Below are positions 1-6,142 of a DNA stretch of 6,262 bases, in pieces (within the stretch, counting starts at the first letter, position 1; each line of letters starts with the position of its first letter). A program made the position numbers and the translations under genes. The notes beneath the pieces were generated by a model that had not been told where the DNA came from, searched no databases, and was given only the letters and a program-made list of their open reading frames with translations. This DNA is from Deltaproteobacteria bacterium RIFOXYD12_FULL_50_9. GTDB lineage: Bacteria > Desulfobacterota > Desulfobulbia > Desulfobulbales > CALZHT01. Location of the stretch: assembly GCA_001799225.1 (NCBI GenBank), contig MGTA01000108.1, forward strand, positions 5,720-11,981, in the 5' to 3' direction.

Positions 1-1243
1 TCTGCAGCCGTTTCAGACGTTTTGCCGTATCAGTTTCTTTGGGAGCTGGTGAATCTTTTTCTAGTCTTAGCAGGGGAAGGGTAAGGCAGATCGCGGTTAC
101 TGCGGCAAAAGAGAGTTGGAAAGAGACTGAAAACAGGCTGGTCGGTTGCCAGATGAGCAGTAGGAAAGCTGCCAGGGCAATATTGCCGGCAACGTTGTTC
201 TGGCGGTCGATCATGATTGCCAGGAGAAATACGGCGGTCATGACAAAGGCGCGGACTACCGGTGGGTCAAGGCCGGTAATCAGAGCGTAACCGATCAGGG
301 CTGGGAAAGAGAGAGCGGCGGCGAGTTTCGGCGCTCTGGTATGCAGCAGAATCCAGGTGGATTGTCTCAGGAGCCAGGTGAACATGAGGATCACCAGTAG
401 AGCCAGCATGCTCATGTGCATGCCCGAAATGGAGAGCAGATGGGTCAGGCCCGAGGCATTGAAGTCGTCGGTCTGATCCGGCGGGATATCGCCGCGCTCG
501 CCGATCAGGATGGCCTTGTAAAGCCCGCGGACCTTGTCGTCGAGGAGAGGATCGATGGCCAGGCTGATTTGATGGCGCAGCCGTTCCGGCAGGTATTGCC
601 AGGGCGTTTTGGCTTCGGAAGGTGCCTCGCTGATCTTCAGGATATGGGCTGGAGAACGGATCCAGCCGGTGATCCGGATAGACTGGTCAGCCAGGTATTG
701 CTGATAGTTGAAGGCGCCTGGAGTGGCAAAGGAGTGGGGGCGGTTGAGTGTTGCTTTGACCAGCAGCCTGTCGCCGGGTAGCAGGTTAATCGGCGGCGGT
801 TCTTTGCTGGTTAGTTGAACCAGACCGGTAGCCGGCCGGCTCTGGTCGGGGAGAATCAGTTGTTCCGCGTCGATTATCAATCGGTGCTTGTTGGAGAGGT
901 CGGTCCGGATCGTTTGCCGAAGTCTGCCCTGGATCGTTCCTTCTTGCTGGTGCTTTATGAGGTTGTATATATGGAAAGGAGTTGGCGGTGGCCGGTCAGG
1001 ACCGGCGTGGAATATGCCTGTGAGAAAGAAGAAAATAACGAGAAGGGGGTAGATGTAATAGGCATTGGCCCGGCGCCAGGTGAGGAGAAGAGCCGCGGCA
1101 ACCACCAGGATGGCAAGGAGATTTGCCGGCTCCGGCAATGTCACGCCAAAGCGAGCCCAGGTAATTCCAGCCATAAAGGCAAGTACGACTGGAATCAGGA
1201 GATTCTTAGAGTCAAGTCTGCCTGTGGCGGGTGGCGGGTTCAA
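1..1243 (-). CDS. comEC: ComEC/Rec2 family DNA-uptake channel protein, N-terminal part (runs off the left edge)
   Basis: This is the inner-membrane channel that carries single-stranded DNA into the cytoplasm during natural transformation. About 414 codons are visible without a stop, and the C-terminal part, including any metallo-beta-lactamase-like domain, lies outside the window. Residues about 15-78 form three hydrophobic segments. Residues about 80-215 look like the OB-fold region (DUF4131 type), with the family-like TPGAFNYQQYL at 174-184. The Competence domain follows, with the hallmark GLTHLLSISGMH at 265-276, then GYALITGLDPPVVRAF, and WQPTSLFSVSFQLSF at 365-379. The start is inferred: the frame is closed by a TAA at 1256-1258, and the only plausible initiator before the first membrane segment is a TTG at 1243. 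That TTG shares TTGA with the sigma gene stop, which suggests translational coupling, although no strong ribosome binding site is visible. An ATG at 1174 would remove half of the first membrane segment. Family assignment is firm; the start is not. Confidence 0.92.
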   Translation of the reverse strand, partial: MNPPPATGRLDSKNLLIPVVLAFMAGITWARFGVTLPEPANLLAILVVAAALLLTWRRANAYYIYPLLVIFFFLTGIFHAGPDRPPPTPFHIYNLIKHQQEGTIQGRLRQTIRTDLSNKHRLIIDAEQLILPDQSRPATGLVQLTSKEPPPINLLPGDRLLVKATLNRPHSFATPGAFNYQQYLADQSIRITGWIRSPAHILKISEAPSEAKTPWQYLPERLRHQISLAIDPLLDDKVRGLYKAILIGERGDIPPDQTDDFNASGLTHLLSISGMHMSMLALLVILMFTWLLRQSTWILLHTRAPKLAAALSFPALIGYALITGLDPPVVRAFVMTAVFLLAIMIDRQNNVAGNIALAAFLLLIWQPTSLFSVSFQLSFAAVTAICLTLPLLRLEKDSPAPKETDTAKRLKRLQ

Positions 1244-2595
1244 TCCAGGAAGTGTTTAAGCTTTTCACGGCGACTAGAATGACGGAGCCGGTTCAAGGCC
1301 TTTTTCTCAATCTGTCTGATCCGTTCTCGTGAGACATTAAAGCGTTTGCCGATCTCCTCAAGGGTGAACTCGGCATCTTCGCCAATGCCGAAACGCAGCC
1401 GGATAATCTTCTCTTCGCGGGGACTTAAGGTCGCCAGGATGCTTGTGACCCGGTCGGCCAGTTCCTGATTCTTGACTGCCTCATAAGGGGAAACGGACTC
1501 CTGATTTTCGAGAAAATCACCAAGGGTGCTGTCGTCATCGCCAACCGGAGTCTCAAGCGAGATCGGCTCGCGTGACGCCTCAAGAATGGCCAGGATTTTA
1601 TCCATGGGCAGCCCGGTTTTTTCCGATATCTCGACAGGTGTCGGCTCCCGTCCCAGTTCTTTGAGCAACGAGTAGAAAGCCTTGAAGAACTGGCTGCGCA
1701 GTTCAAGGAAGTGAACGGGTAGCCGGATAGTTCTGGTTTTGTCGAGGATAGCCCTGGTAATGGCCTGTCTGATCCACCAGCTGGCGTAGGTGCTGAACTT
1801 GTTGCCTTTGGTGTAATCAAAGCGGAATACCGCCCGCATTAGACCGAGATTACCTTCCTGGATGAGATCGGCCAGGCTGAGCCCCTGGTGCATGTAGCGT
1901 TTGGCGATACTTACTACCAGACGGAGGTTCGCCTTGATCATGGCATCCTTGGCAACCTCAATAGCATCTCCGTATTTGGCGACCTTTATGTTGATCCCGC
2001 TAAGTTCAGGAACCTCGGGGTGCTTTTCGTTGGCCTTGGCTACCGATTTGACCATGTAATTCAGGTGCTGTTTCTTGGGCTTGAGAGTCGGATCTCTTTT
2101 TTCCCAGATCGCAATCGTGGCGGTAATGAGTTTCATCTCAGCAGCCAGGGCTTCATTATCCTTGATGGAGTTGATGATGCCGTCAAAGCCTTCCCGAATG
2201 GCGCGGCTGTATTTTTCTTCTTCTTCAGGAGTCAACAGGTCGAAGCGACCCATCTCCCGCAGGTAGGTGGTGGTGGTCTCTTCGGCTTCTTGAGACTCAT
2301 CGTCCTTTGAGCATATTTCGCTTGTTTTATTCGGTTTGTCAGGATCGACGACCTCATCGTCCAACGGCATGTATTTTTTTGAGCTCTCTTCCCAGAGTTT
2401 GCCGTCGAGAGTTTTCTTCGCGCCAGTCTTGTCGTGGCTGATGACTTCAATGTTGTTTTCTGTCAGGAAGTCAAAAAGCTCATCTATAGTGTTGGGATCT
2501 TCGTCGTCTGGGGTCAGCTCATTTAAAAGAGAAAGCGAAATACAACCTTCGTCTTTGCCGGCTTCCAGTAATTTTGCTTTGATTTCAGCGGGCAC
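1240..2595 (-). CDS. rpoD: RNA polymerase sigma-70 factor, RpoD/SigA family (group 1 or group 2)
   Basis: This sigma subunit of 451 residues directs RNA polymerase to -35/-10 promoters. Visible parts are a region 1.1-like N-terminus (about 20-52, acidic, with LLNELTPDDEDPNTIDEL), region 1.2 at about 107-138 (TYLREMG then LLTPEEEEKYSRAI), a short spacer to about 214, region 2 at 215-294 (ANLRLVVSIAKRY, DLIQEGNLGLMRAV, FSTYASWWIRQAITRAI), region 3 with the finger GDDDSTLGDFLEN at 352-364, region 4.1, and the region 4.2 helix-turn-helix at about 410-438 (TLEEIGKRFNVSRERIRQIE). Start is GTG at 2595, supported by AGAGGG at 2605-2610 and an in-frame TAA farther upstream at 2635-2637. The protein is shorter than E. 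coli RpoD (613 residues), mainly because the non-conserved region is small. Two points suggest it could be a paralogue rather than the housekeeping factor: the usual DPVR before YLREMG is replaced by TTTT, and the neighbour is purA, not dnaG. Family is certain; primary versus secondary role is open. Confidence 0.93.
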   Translation of the reverse strand: MPAEIKAKLLEAGKDEGCISLSLLNELTPDDEDPNTIDELFDFLTENNIEVISHDKTGAKKTLDGKLWEESSKKYMPLDDEVVDPDKPNKTSEICSKDDESQEAEETTTTYLREMGRFDLLTPEEEEKYSRAIREGFDGIINSIKDNEALAAEMKLITATIAIWEKRDPTLKPKKQHLNYMVKSVAKANEKHPEVPELSGINIKVAKYGDAIEVAKDAMIKANLRLVVSIAKRYMHQGLSLADLIQEGNLGLMRAVFRFDYTKGNKFSTYASWWIRQAITRAILDKTRTIRLPVHFLELRSQFFKAFYSLLKELGREPTPVEISEKTGLPMDKILAILEASREPISLETPVGDDDSTLGDFLENQESVSPYEAVKNQELADRVTSILATLSPREEKIIRLRFGIGEDAEFTLEEIGKRFNVSRERIRQIEKKALNRLRHSSRREKLKHFLD

Positions 2596-2604
2596 AGCTT
2601 TATA

Positions 2605-2610
2605 CCCTCT
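2605..2610 (-). promoter_or_regulatory. Ribosome binding site of the sigma factor gene
   Basis: AGAGGG on the minus strand lies nine bases before the GTG at 2595. It decides the start, since no ATG lies at the N-terminus and the frame closes at 2635-2637. Confidence 0.7.
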
Positions 2611-2747
2611 TAGTAGGAGATAGTGGAGAATTTGTTAAGATTGAAAATTTTAACACCAAAACATTGAAATTTACATAATGTGAAAAATTAAAACAAGGAA
2701 TATTGCAAAAAAATAGGTAATAAATTTTTAAGAATCAGTCGGAACGG

Positions 2748-2871
2748 GTTGCATCCAGATCATTGCATGCTCTGTTGTCCGGACAGGTCTGGAGTCTTGT
2801 CCGGACAGCTGTATAGATCTTCGTCGAGGCAGAGCAGCAATTTTTGATGATCTTGTCTATCATAGCGCAAC
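2748..2871. repeat. Nested imperfect inverted repeat; candidate structured RNA or operator
   Basis: Five pairs of complementary blocks nest around one centre. They are GTTGC 2748-2752 with GCAAC 2867-2871, AGATCA 2757-2762 with TGATCT 2848-2853, TTGC 2763-2766 with GCAA 2837-2840, TGCTCTG 2768-2774 with CAGAGCA 2830-2836, and TGTCCGGACA 2776-2785 with its second copy at 2798-2807. This gives 32 possible base pairs with a 12-base apical loop, a single-base bulge at 2767, and a strongly asymmetric inner loop of 22 bases (2808-2829) against one base (2775). As RNA it could form on either strand. On the minus strand it would lie in the leader of the sigma gene or be a separate small RNA. I recognise no known family; the long hairpin with an asymmetric bubble loosely recalls 6S RNA, but nothing else supports that. 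The geometry is read from the sequence; function is unknown. Confidence 0.6.
2776..2807. promoter_or_regulatory. Two copies of the perfect palindrome TGTCCGGACA, 22 bases apart
   Basis: The 10-base palindrome occurs at 2776-2785 and 2798-2807, each inside the 12-base repeat TTGTCCGGACAG. Centre-to-centre distance is 22 bases, about two helical turns, which is the spacing expected for two regulator dimers bound on one DNA face. It could be a tandem operator for the sigma-comEC unit. Because each copy is self-complementary and the two also pair with each other, the same bases form the apical stem of the larger inverted repeat, so the RNA explanation competes. I cannot name a regulator. Confidence 0.4.
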
Positions 2872-2968
2872 AGGGCGGTGTGAGTGAAGTTAAAATTTGC
2901 CGGATGGAAAAATATTTTGGATTAAATTATAAGCAGCCTGTGGTAGCGCTTGTTTAATAGGTTCTGGT

Positions 2969-4264
2969 TCAGGCAAAGGGATTTTTCAGGAGCAGGGTCT
3001 GCTCCCGTCCCGGACCGACTGACAGGATCGCCACAGGCGTTTCGGTTATTTCCTCAATGCGTTTGATATAAGCGCGCGTTGCCGATGGCAGGTCGTCAAT
3101 GCTGCGGATGTCACATAACTCCTCCTGCCATCCTACCAGCTCCTCGTAAACCGGCTTGAGTCGCTCCACCTGTCGGATATTGCCGGGCATGGCGGTCAGC
3201 CGTTTCCCGCCCTCTTCGTAAGCGGTGGCGATTTTGAGGTTGGATTGGCCGCTCAACACATCAAGCTTGGTAATGGCAAGTCCGGTTATGCCGTTTAAGC
3301 GCACAGCCTCATTGGCCACTATGCAGTCCAGCCAGCCGCAGCGCCGCTTGCGGCCGGTGGTGGCGCCGAATTCCGCGCCTTTCTGCTGGAGGGCTTCACC
3401 TGTCTGGTCGAAAAGTTCGGATGGGAAGGGGCCTTCACCGACCCTGGTGGTATAGGCCTTCAGGATGCCGATAACCGCATCAATATGGCTGGGGCCGAAG
3501 CCGCTGCCGGTGCAGGCATTGCCGGCTATGGTGTTAGATGAGGTCACGAATGGGTAGGTGCCGTGGTCGATGTCGAGTTGAGTGCCCTGAGCTCCTTCAA
3601 AGAGGATGTGGCGGCCGGCCTTGCGGGCCCTGTCAAGTTCCACTGAGACATTGCCGATATAGGGCGCCAGCTTTTCGGCATATTGCTGGAATATTGCGTA
3701 AATCTCTTCGAAGGAGAAGGTCGCGGTATTGTACTTGGAGGCGAAAAGAAAGTTTTTCTCCTTTAGGTTTTCGGTGAGTTTCTCCCGAAAGAGGGCATCA
3801 TCCAGCAGATCTCCAACTTTGATGCCCTGGCGCGTGATTTTATCGCCGTAACATGGTCCGATACCGCGACCAGTAGTGCCGATCTTGGCGCCCTGTTTAG
3901 TTGCAGCCTCCATATTGTTGTCCAAGCGATTGTGGTAGGGCATGATCAGGTGAGCCCGTTCACTGATAGTCAGCCGATCCGGATTTACCGGCAGACCGGC
4001 GGCAGCCAGATCCGTCATCTCTTTAAGCAGAACCCCGGGGTCAAGAACCACGCCGTTACCGATCAGGCATTTTTTGTCCGGATAGAGAATCCCGGAGGGG
4101 ATCAGATGGAAGATGTATTTTTTTCCTTCCACCACCAGGGTGTGGCCGGCGTTGTTCCCGCCCTGAAATCTTACGATATAGTCGGCATAACGGGTCAGCA
4201 GATCAACGACCTTGCCCTTGCCTTCATCACCCCATTGGGTGCCGATAATCACGACATTCGCCAT
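2969..4264 (-). CDS. purA: Adenylosuccinate synthetase (IMP-aspartate ligase)
   Basis: This cytoplasmic enzyme joins IMP and aspartate using GTP to form adenylosuccinate, the first committed step from IMP to AMP. The 431-residue length is normal for bacterial PurA and the protein is intact. Visible motifs are the phosphate-binding QWGDEGKGK at 10-18 with catalytic Asp13, NNAGHT with catalytic His41, the IMP-site IGTTGRGIGP at 128-137, EGAQGTQLDIDHGTYPFVT at 223-241, the flexible aspartate-site region TTRVGEGPFPSE at 272-283, GATTGRKRRCGWLD at 300-313, the guanine-specificity motif TKLD at 332-335, and SVGPGR near the C-terminus. The ATG at 4264 gives the family's usual N-terminus (MANVVIIGTQWGDEG) and is preceded by GGGAGA. 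It lies 279 bases after the chemoreceptor gene and 373 bases before the sigma gene, all in one direction. I see no purine-synthesis partner in the window. Confidence 0.98.
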   Translation of the reverse strand: MANVVIIGTQWGDEGKGKVVDLLTRYADYIVRFQGGNNAGHTLVVEGKKYIFHLIPSGILYPDKKCLIGNGVVLDPGVLLKEMTDLAAAGLPVNPDRLTISERAHLIMPYHNRLDNNMEAATKQGAKIGTTGRGIGPCYGDKITRQGIKVGDLLDDALFREKLTENLKEKNFLFASKYNTATFSFEEIYAIFQQYAEKLAPYIGNVSVELDRARKAGRHILFEGAQGTQLDIDHGTYPFVTSSNTIAGNACTGSGFGPSHIDAVIGILKAYTTRVGEGPFPSELFDQTGEALQQKGAEFGATTGRKRRCGWLDCIVANEAVRLNGITGLAITKLDVLSGQSNLKIATAYEEGGKRLTAMPGNIRQVERLKPVYEELVGWQEELCDIRSIDDLPSATRAYIKRIEEITETPVAILSVGPGREQTLLLKNPFA

Positions 4265-4273
4265 TTTGTGATT

Positions 4274-4279
4274 TCTCCC
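4274..4279 (-). promoter_or_regulatory. Ribosome binding site of purA
   Basis: GGGAGA on the minus strand ends nine bases before the purA ATG at 4264 and fixes this start. Confidence 0.75.
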
Positions 4280-4311
4280 AGACGTTTTTTTGCAAGTAGA
4301 TTTACTCCGCC

Positions 4312-4340
4312 ACCTTAGCCAAAGCCTTCTGAAATGTCAA
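4312..4340 (-). promoter_or_regulatory. Possible purA promoter
   Basis: A perfect -35 box TTGACA (4335-4340) is followed at 17 bases by TAAGGT (4312-4317), a poor -10 with only three of six consensus bases. Transcription would begin near 4305 and give a leader of roughly 40 bases. The -35 match overlaps the 16-codon reading frame at 4315-4365, so one of the two may be accidental. Confidence 0.25.
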
Positions 4341-4365
4341 TCATCCACTCCCCTATAAACTGCAT
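4315..4365 (-). CDS. Possible 16-residue small peptide or leader upstream of purA
   Basis: The frame reads MQFIGEWMIDISEGFG and then TAA. It is notable only for its ribosome binding site: AAGGAGAGG ends five bases before the ATG, stronger than the one in front of purA. Its stop is 50 bases before the purA start. If the region is transcribed, ribosomes should load here, so it could act as a short upstream reading frame or leader. There is no run of identical or biosynthetically meaningful codons to suggest attenuation, and no protein family is recognisable. It may equally be a chance ATG after a purine-rich stretch. Confidence 0.3.
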   Translation of the reverse strand: MQFIGEWMIDISEGFG

Positions 4366-4440
4366 TGACTCCTCTCCTTATTAACTCTACACTTTTGGTC
4401 GCTGGGAATGACCGGTATCAAAAAACATCAGAGGTTGAAA

Positions 4441-4509
4441 AAATTGAAAAAAAGAAAAGAGTTACTTTGCTCTAATAAACACATTGATCGGCATGAGCAT
4501 CTCTTCTTT
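4441..4509 (-). terminator. Weak terminator-like stretch after the chemoreceptor gene
   Basis: Downstream of the receptor stop, the minus strand has AAAGAAGAG (4501-4509) able to pair with CTCTTTTCTTT (4451-4461), with a two-base bulge and a 39-base loop. A smaller AGAG/CTCT hairpin at 4458-4473 uses part of the same bases. A T-rich run follows (4457 down to 4435). Stems are AT-rich and weak, so this is a candidate only; it would separate the receptor gene from purA. Confidence 0.3.
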
Positions 4510-4543
4510 GCTGCAGGGCAGTGTCCTTAGAGTAGTAGGAAAG

Positions 4544-6130
4544 CTACCTGCGATGTTGTCCTAGAAGTCGTTGATTATCACTAACATCTTTAGTTTCAAA
4601 GACATTTACAGCCTCAATCAATTCGTGTCCGAGCGAAACGTTGTTCTGAGTCACATTGTTTATATTGGCAACTGTCTGGTTAATCTGTTCAATCCCCTTG
4701 GCTTGTTCATCGGAAGCTTGGACAATCTCATTCATGAATTGGCTGACCTTTTGAATATTTTGCGCTACTTCACTAAAGGTGGCATTTGTCGAAGCTGCCA
4801 GTTCATCGCCATCATTAATTTTTTTAACCGTGTCTTCAATCAACCGGGCTGTTACTCTGGCGGCCTCAGCTGCCCGCATCGCCAGATTCCGCACCTCGTC
4901 AGCCACGACTGCAAAACCGGCTCCGGCCTCGCCTGCCCTGGCCGCCTCCACTGCTGCATTTAATGCCAGGAGATTAGTCTGGAAGGCTATTTCATCTATC
5001 GTTTTAATAATTTTTTGAGTTTCACTGCTGGCCTGCGAAATATCTTTCATGGCCGCAGTCAGTCGGCCCATAGCGGAATTTGCCTGCATCACTATTGATT
5101 TTGATTCATTGATGATTTTGTTGCCCATCGTGGCATTCTCCGCATTCTGTCTGGTCATTGCCGACATCTCCTCAAGCGACGAAGATGTCTCTTCCAATGA
5201 AGAGGCCTGATCAGAGGCGCCATCGGAAAGAGAGCTTGAAACTGAAGTGATGTGGAAGATAGAGGTGCGCAGGTTGTTGCGCATCTTCATTAATGACGTG
5301 GCAAGTTGTCCAACTTCGTCTTTGGAAACAGCAAGATCCAGTTCAGCATTGAGGTCCCCGGCCCCAAGTTTGGAAGAGAAATCAGCACAGGCATTAAGGG
5401 GGTCGCTGATTTTTTTGGCCAGATACCACAATCCGGCAAATGATAAAAGAGAGATAGCCGCAACTGCCATAATGATATTTATCAAGATGTTGCGAATCTG
5501 AGTACTGATGGCAGCCGTCTTGGCAGCAACGGTTCTATCAATATCGTCAATATAGACACCTGTACCGATAATCCAGTTAAGGGGCTTATATAGCCGGACA
5601 TAAGAGAGTTTGGGCTGTTCAGCAGAAAGACCATCCTTGGTGGGCTTAGTCCACAAATAATCCACAAACCCTGCACCACCTTGTTCGGCGACATCAACAA
5701 ACGCCTTAAAAAGGTTTTCCTTCTGACCCAGGGCGCAGTTGTACTTCGAGTCATCCATTATCTTGCCGTTCAGATCCGGCGCAGTTGGATGCATAACCAT
5801 TTTTGGATACGGACGCCCAGTGTCATTGATCCAGAAATACCCGGTACCATTATCATAACGCATCGCACTGATATCTCTCTTCAGCCTGTCAACAACATCG
5901 GCTGCGGAATTTTTATAACCGGTGTCAATCAGTCCATAGGTCATATCAACATAATTCTTAAGATTCGCCTTTACCTTGTTGATCTCTTCAAGACGAAAGG
6001 TTTCGATATCGTGTGCCGCATTGGTTTTAAGCGCGGAGATTACGAAAAAAGTTATTACCAATACTGAAAAAAACATTACCAGATAGGAACTTAAAAGGAA
6101 TTTCCAGCGGATTTTCAGATCAAAAAACAT
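4544..6130 (-). CDS. Methyl-accepting chemotaxis protein with periplasmic Cache domain
   Basis: This transmembrane chemoreceptor of 528 residues is expected to signal through CheW and CheA to the flagellar motor. It has an N-terminal membrane segment at about 9-34, a periplasmic single-Cache (sCache_2-like) ligand domain at about 40-198 (GYFWIND, MVMHPTAPDLNGK, PLNWIIGTGVYIDDID), a second membrane segment at about 213-238, HAMP at about 238-288, and a cytoplasmic coiled-coil signalling domain. The hairpin tip at about 378-417 carries IDEIAFQTNLLALNAAVEAARAGE in the usual form, followed by AGAGFAVVADEVRNLA. The repeated ASSLEET and SSSLEEM around 309-323 match the methylation-site consensus with paired glutamates. 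The C-terminus ends RLLGQHRR and lacks a CheR-tethering pentapeptide such as NWETF. The ATG at 6130 is chosen because GAGGAG lies six bases before it; a TTG at 6148 would add six residues encoded by the ribosome binding site itself. No che or flagellar genes are adjacent, so this looks like an orphan receptor. The ligand is unknown. Confidence 0.95.
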   Translation of the reverse strand: MFFDLKIRWKFLLSSYLVMFFSVLVITFFVISALKTNAAHDIETFRLEEINKVKANLKNYVDMTYGLIDTGYKNSAADVVDRLKRDISAMRYDNGTGYFWINDTGRPYPKMVMHPTAPDLNGKIMDDSKYNCALGQKENLFKAFVDVAEQGGAGFVDYLWTKPTKDGLSAEQPKLSYVRLYKPLNWIIGTGVYIDDIDRTVAAKTAAISTQIRNILINIIMAVAAISLLSFAGLWYLAKKISDPLNACADFSSKLGAGDLNAELDLAVSKDEVGQLATSLMKMRNNLRTSIFHITSVSSSLSDGASDQASSLEETSSSLEEMSAMTRQNAENATMGNKIINESKSIVMQANSAMGRLTAAMKDISQASSETQKIIKTIDEIAFQTNLLALNAAVEAARAGEAGAGFAVVADEVRNLAMRAAEAARVTARLIEDTVKKINDGDELAASTNATFSEVAQNIQKVSQFMNEIVQASDEQAKGIEQINQTVANINNVTQNNVSLGHELIEAVNVFETKDVSDNQRLLGQHRR

Positions 6131-6136
6131 ATTGCT

Positions 6137-6142
6137 CTCCTC
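6137..6142 (-). promoter_or_regulatory. Ribosome binding site that sets the chemoreceptor start
   Basis: GAGGAG on the minus strand sits six bases before the ATG at 6130. It lies downstream of the in-frame TTG at 6148 and so could not serve that codon, favouring the ATG start. Confidence 0.75.

Larger units (their letters stand above)
2596..2968. other. Intergenic region between purA and the sigma gene
   Basis: These 373 bases carry no convincing gene. Next to purA there is no GC-rich hairpin with a T-run, so transcription may continue from purA into the sigma gene. A perfect TATAAT occurs on the minus strand at 2926-2931, but no good -35 box sits 16-18 bases upstream. The middle (2748-2871) is an imperfect inverted repeat, described separately. 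The part from about 2620 to 2735 is strongly AT-rich and is the likely site of the sigma gene promoter. The best minus-strand pairing I see is TTGTTT (2691-2696) with TAAATT (2668-2673) at 17-base spacing, which is a weak match. Confidence 0.5.

Noticed and set aside
416..1282. Plus-strand open frames opposite comEC (416-781 and 815-1282)
   Set aside because: They are shadows. The minus strand over the same bases encodes clear ComEC motifs, while these translations show no domain.
1888..2310. Plus-strand open frame opposite the sigma gene
   Set aside because: It lies over conserved sigma regions 1.2 to 2.2 and has no ribosome binding site or recognisable protein.
2735..2863. Minus-strand frame of 42 codons with four cysteines across the inverted repeat
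   Set aside because: No ribosome binding site precedes its ATG, composition is not protein-like, and the bases are better explained by the inverted repeat it covers.
2748..2871. Inverted repeat as an intrinsic terminator of purA
   Set aside because: No T-run follows the hairpin on the minus strand, and it begins about 100 bases beyond the purA stop.
2926..2931. Perfect TATAAT on the minus strand as a promoter
   Set aside because: No acceptable -35 box lies 16-18 bases upstream, and AT-rich sequence makes chance matches common. Kept only as a remark.
2847..2957. Plus-strand frame of 36 codons (begins MILSIIAQQGGVSE) in the purA-sigma gap
   Set aside because: No ribosome binding site at useful spacing, no recognisable family, and it overlaps one arm of the inverted repeat.
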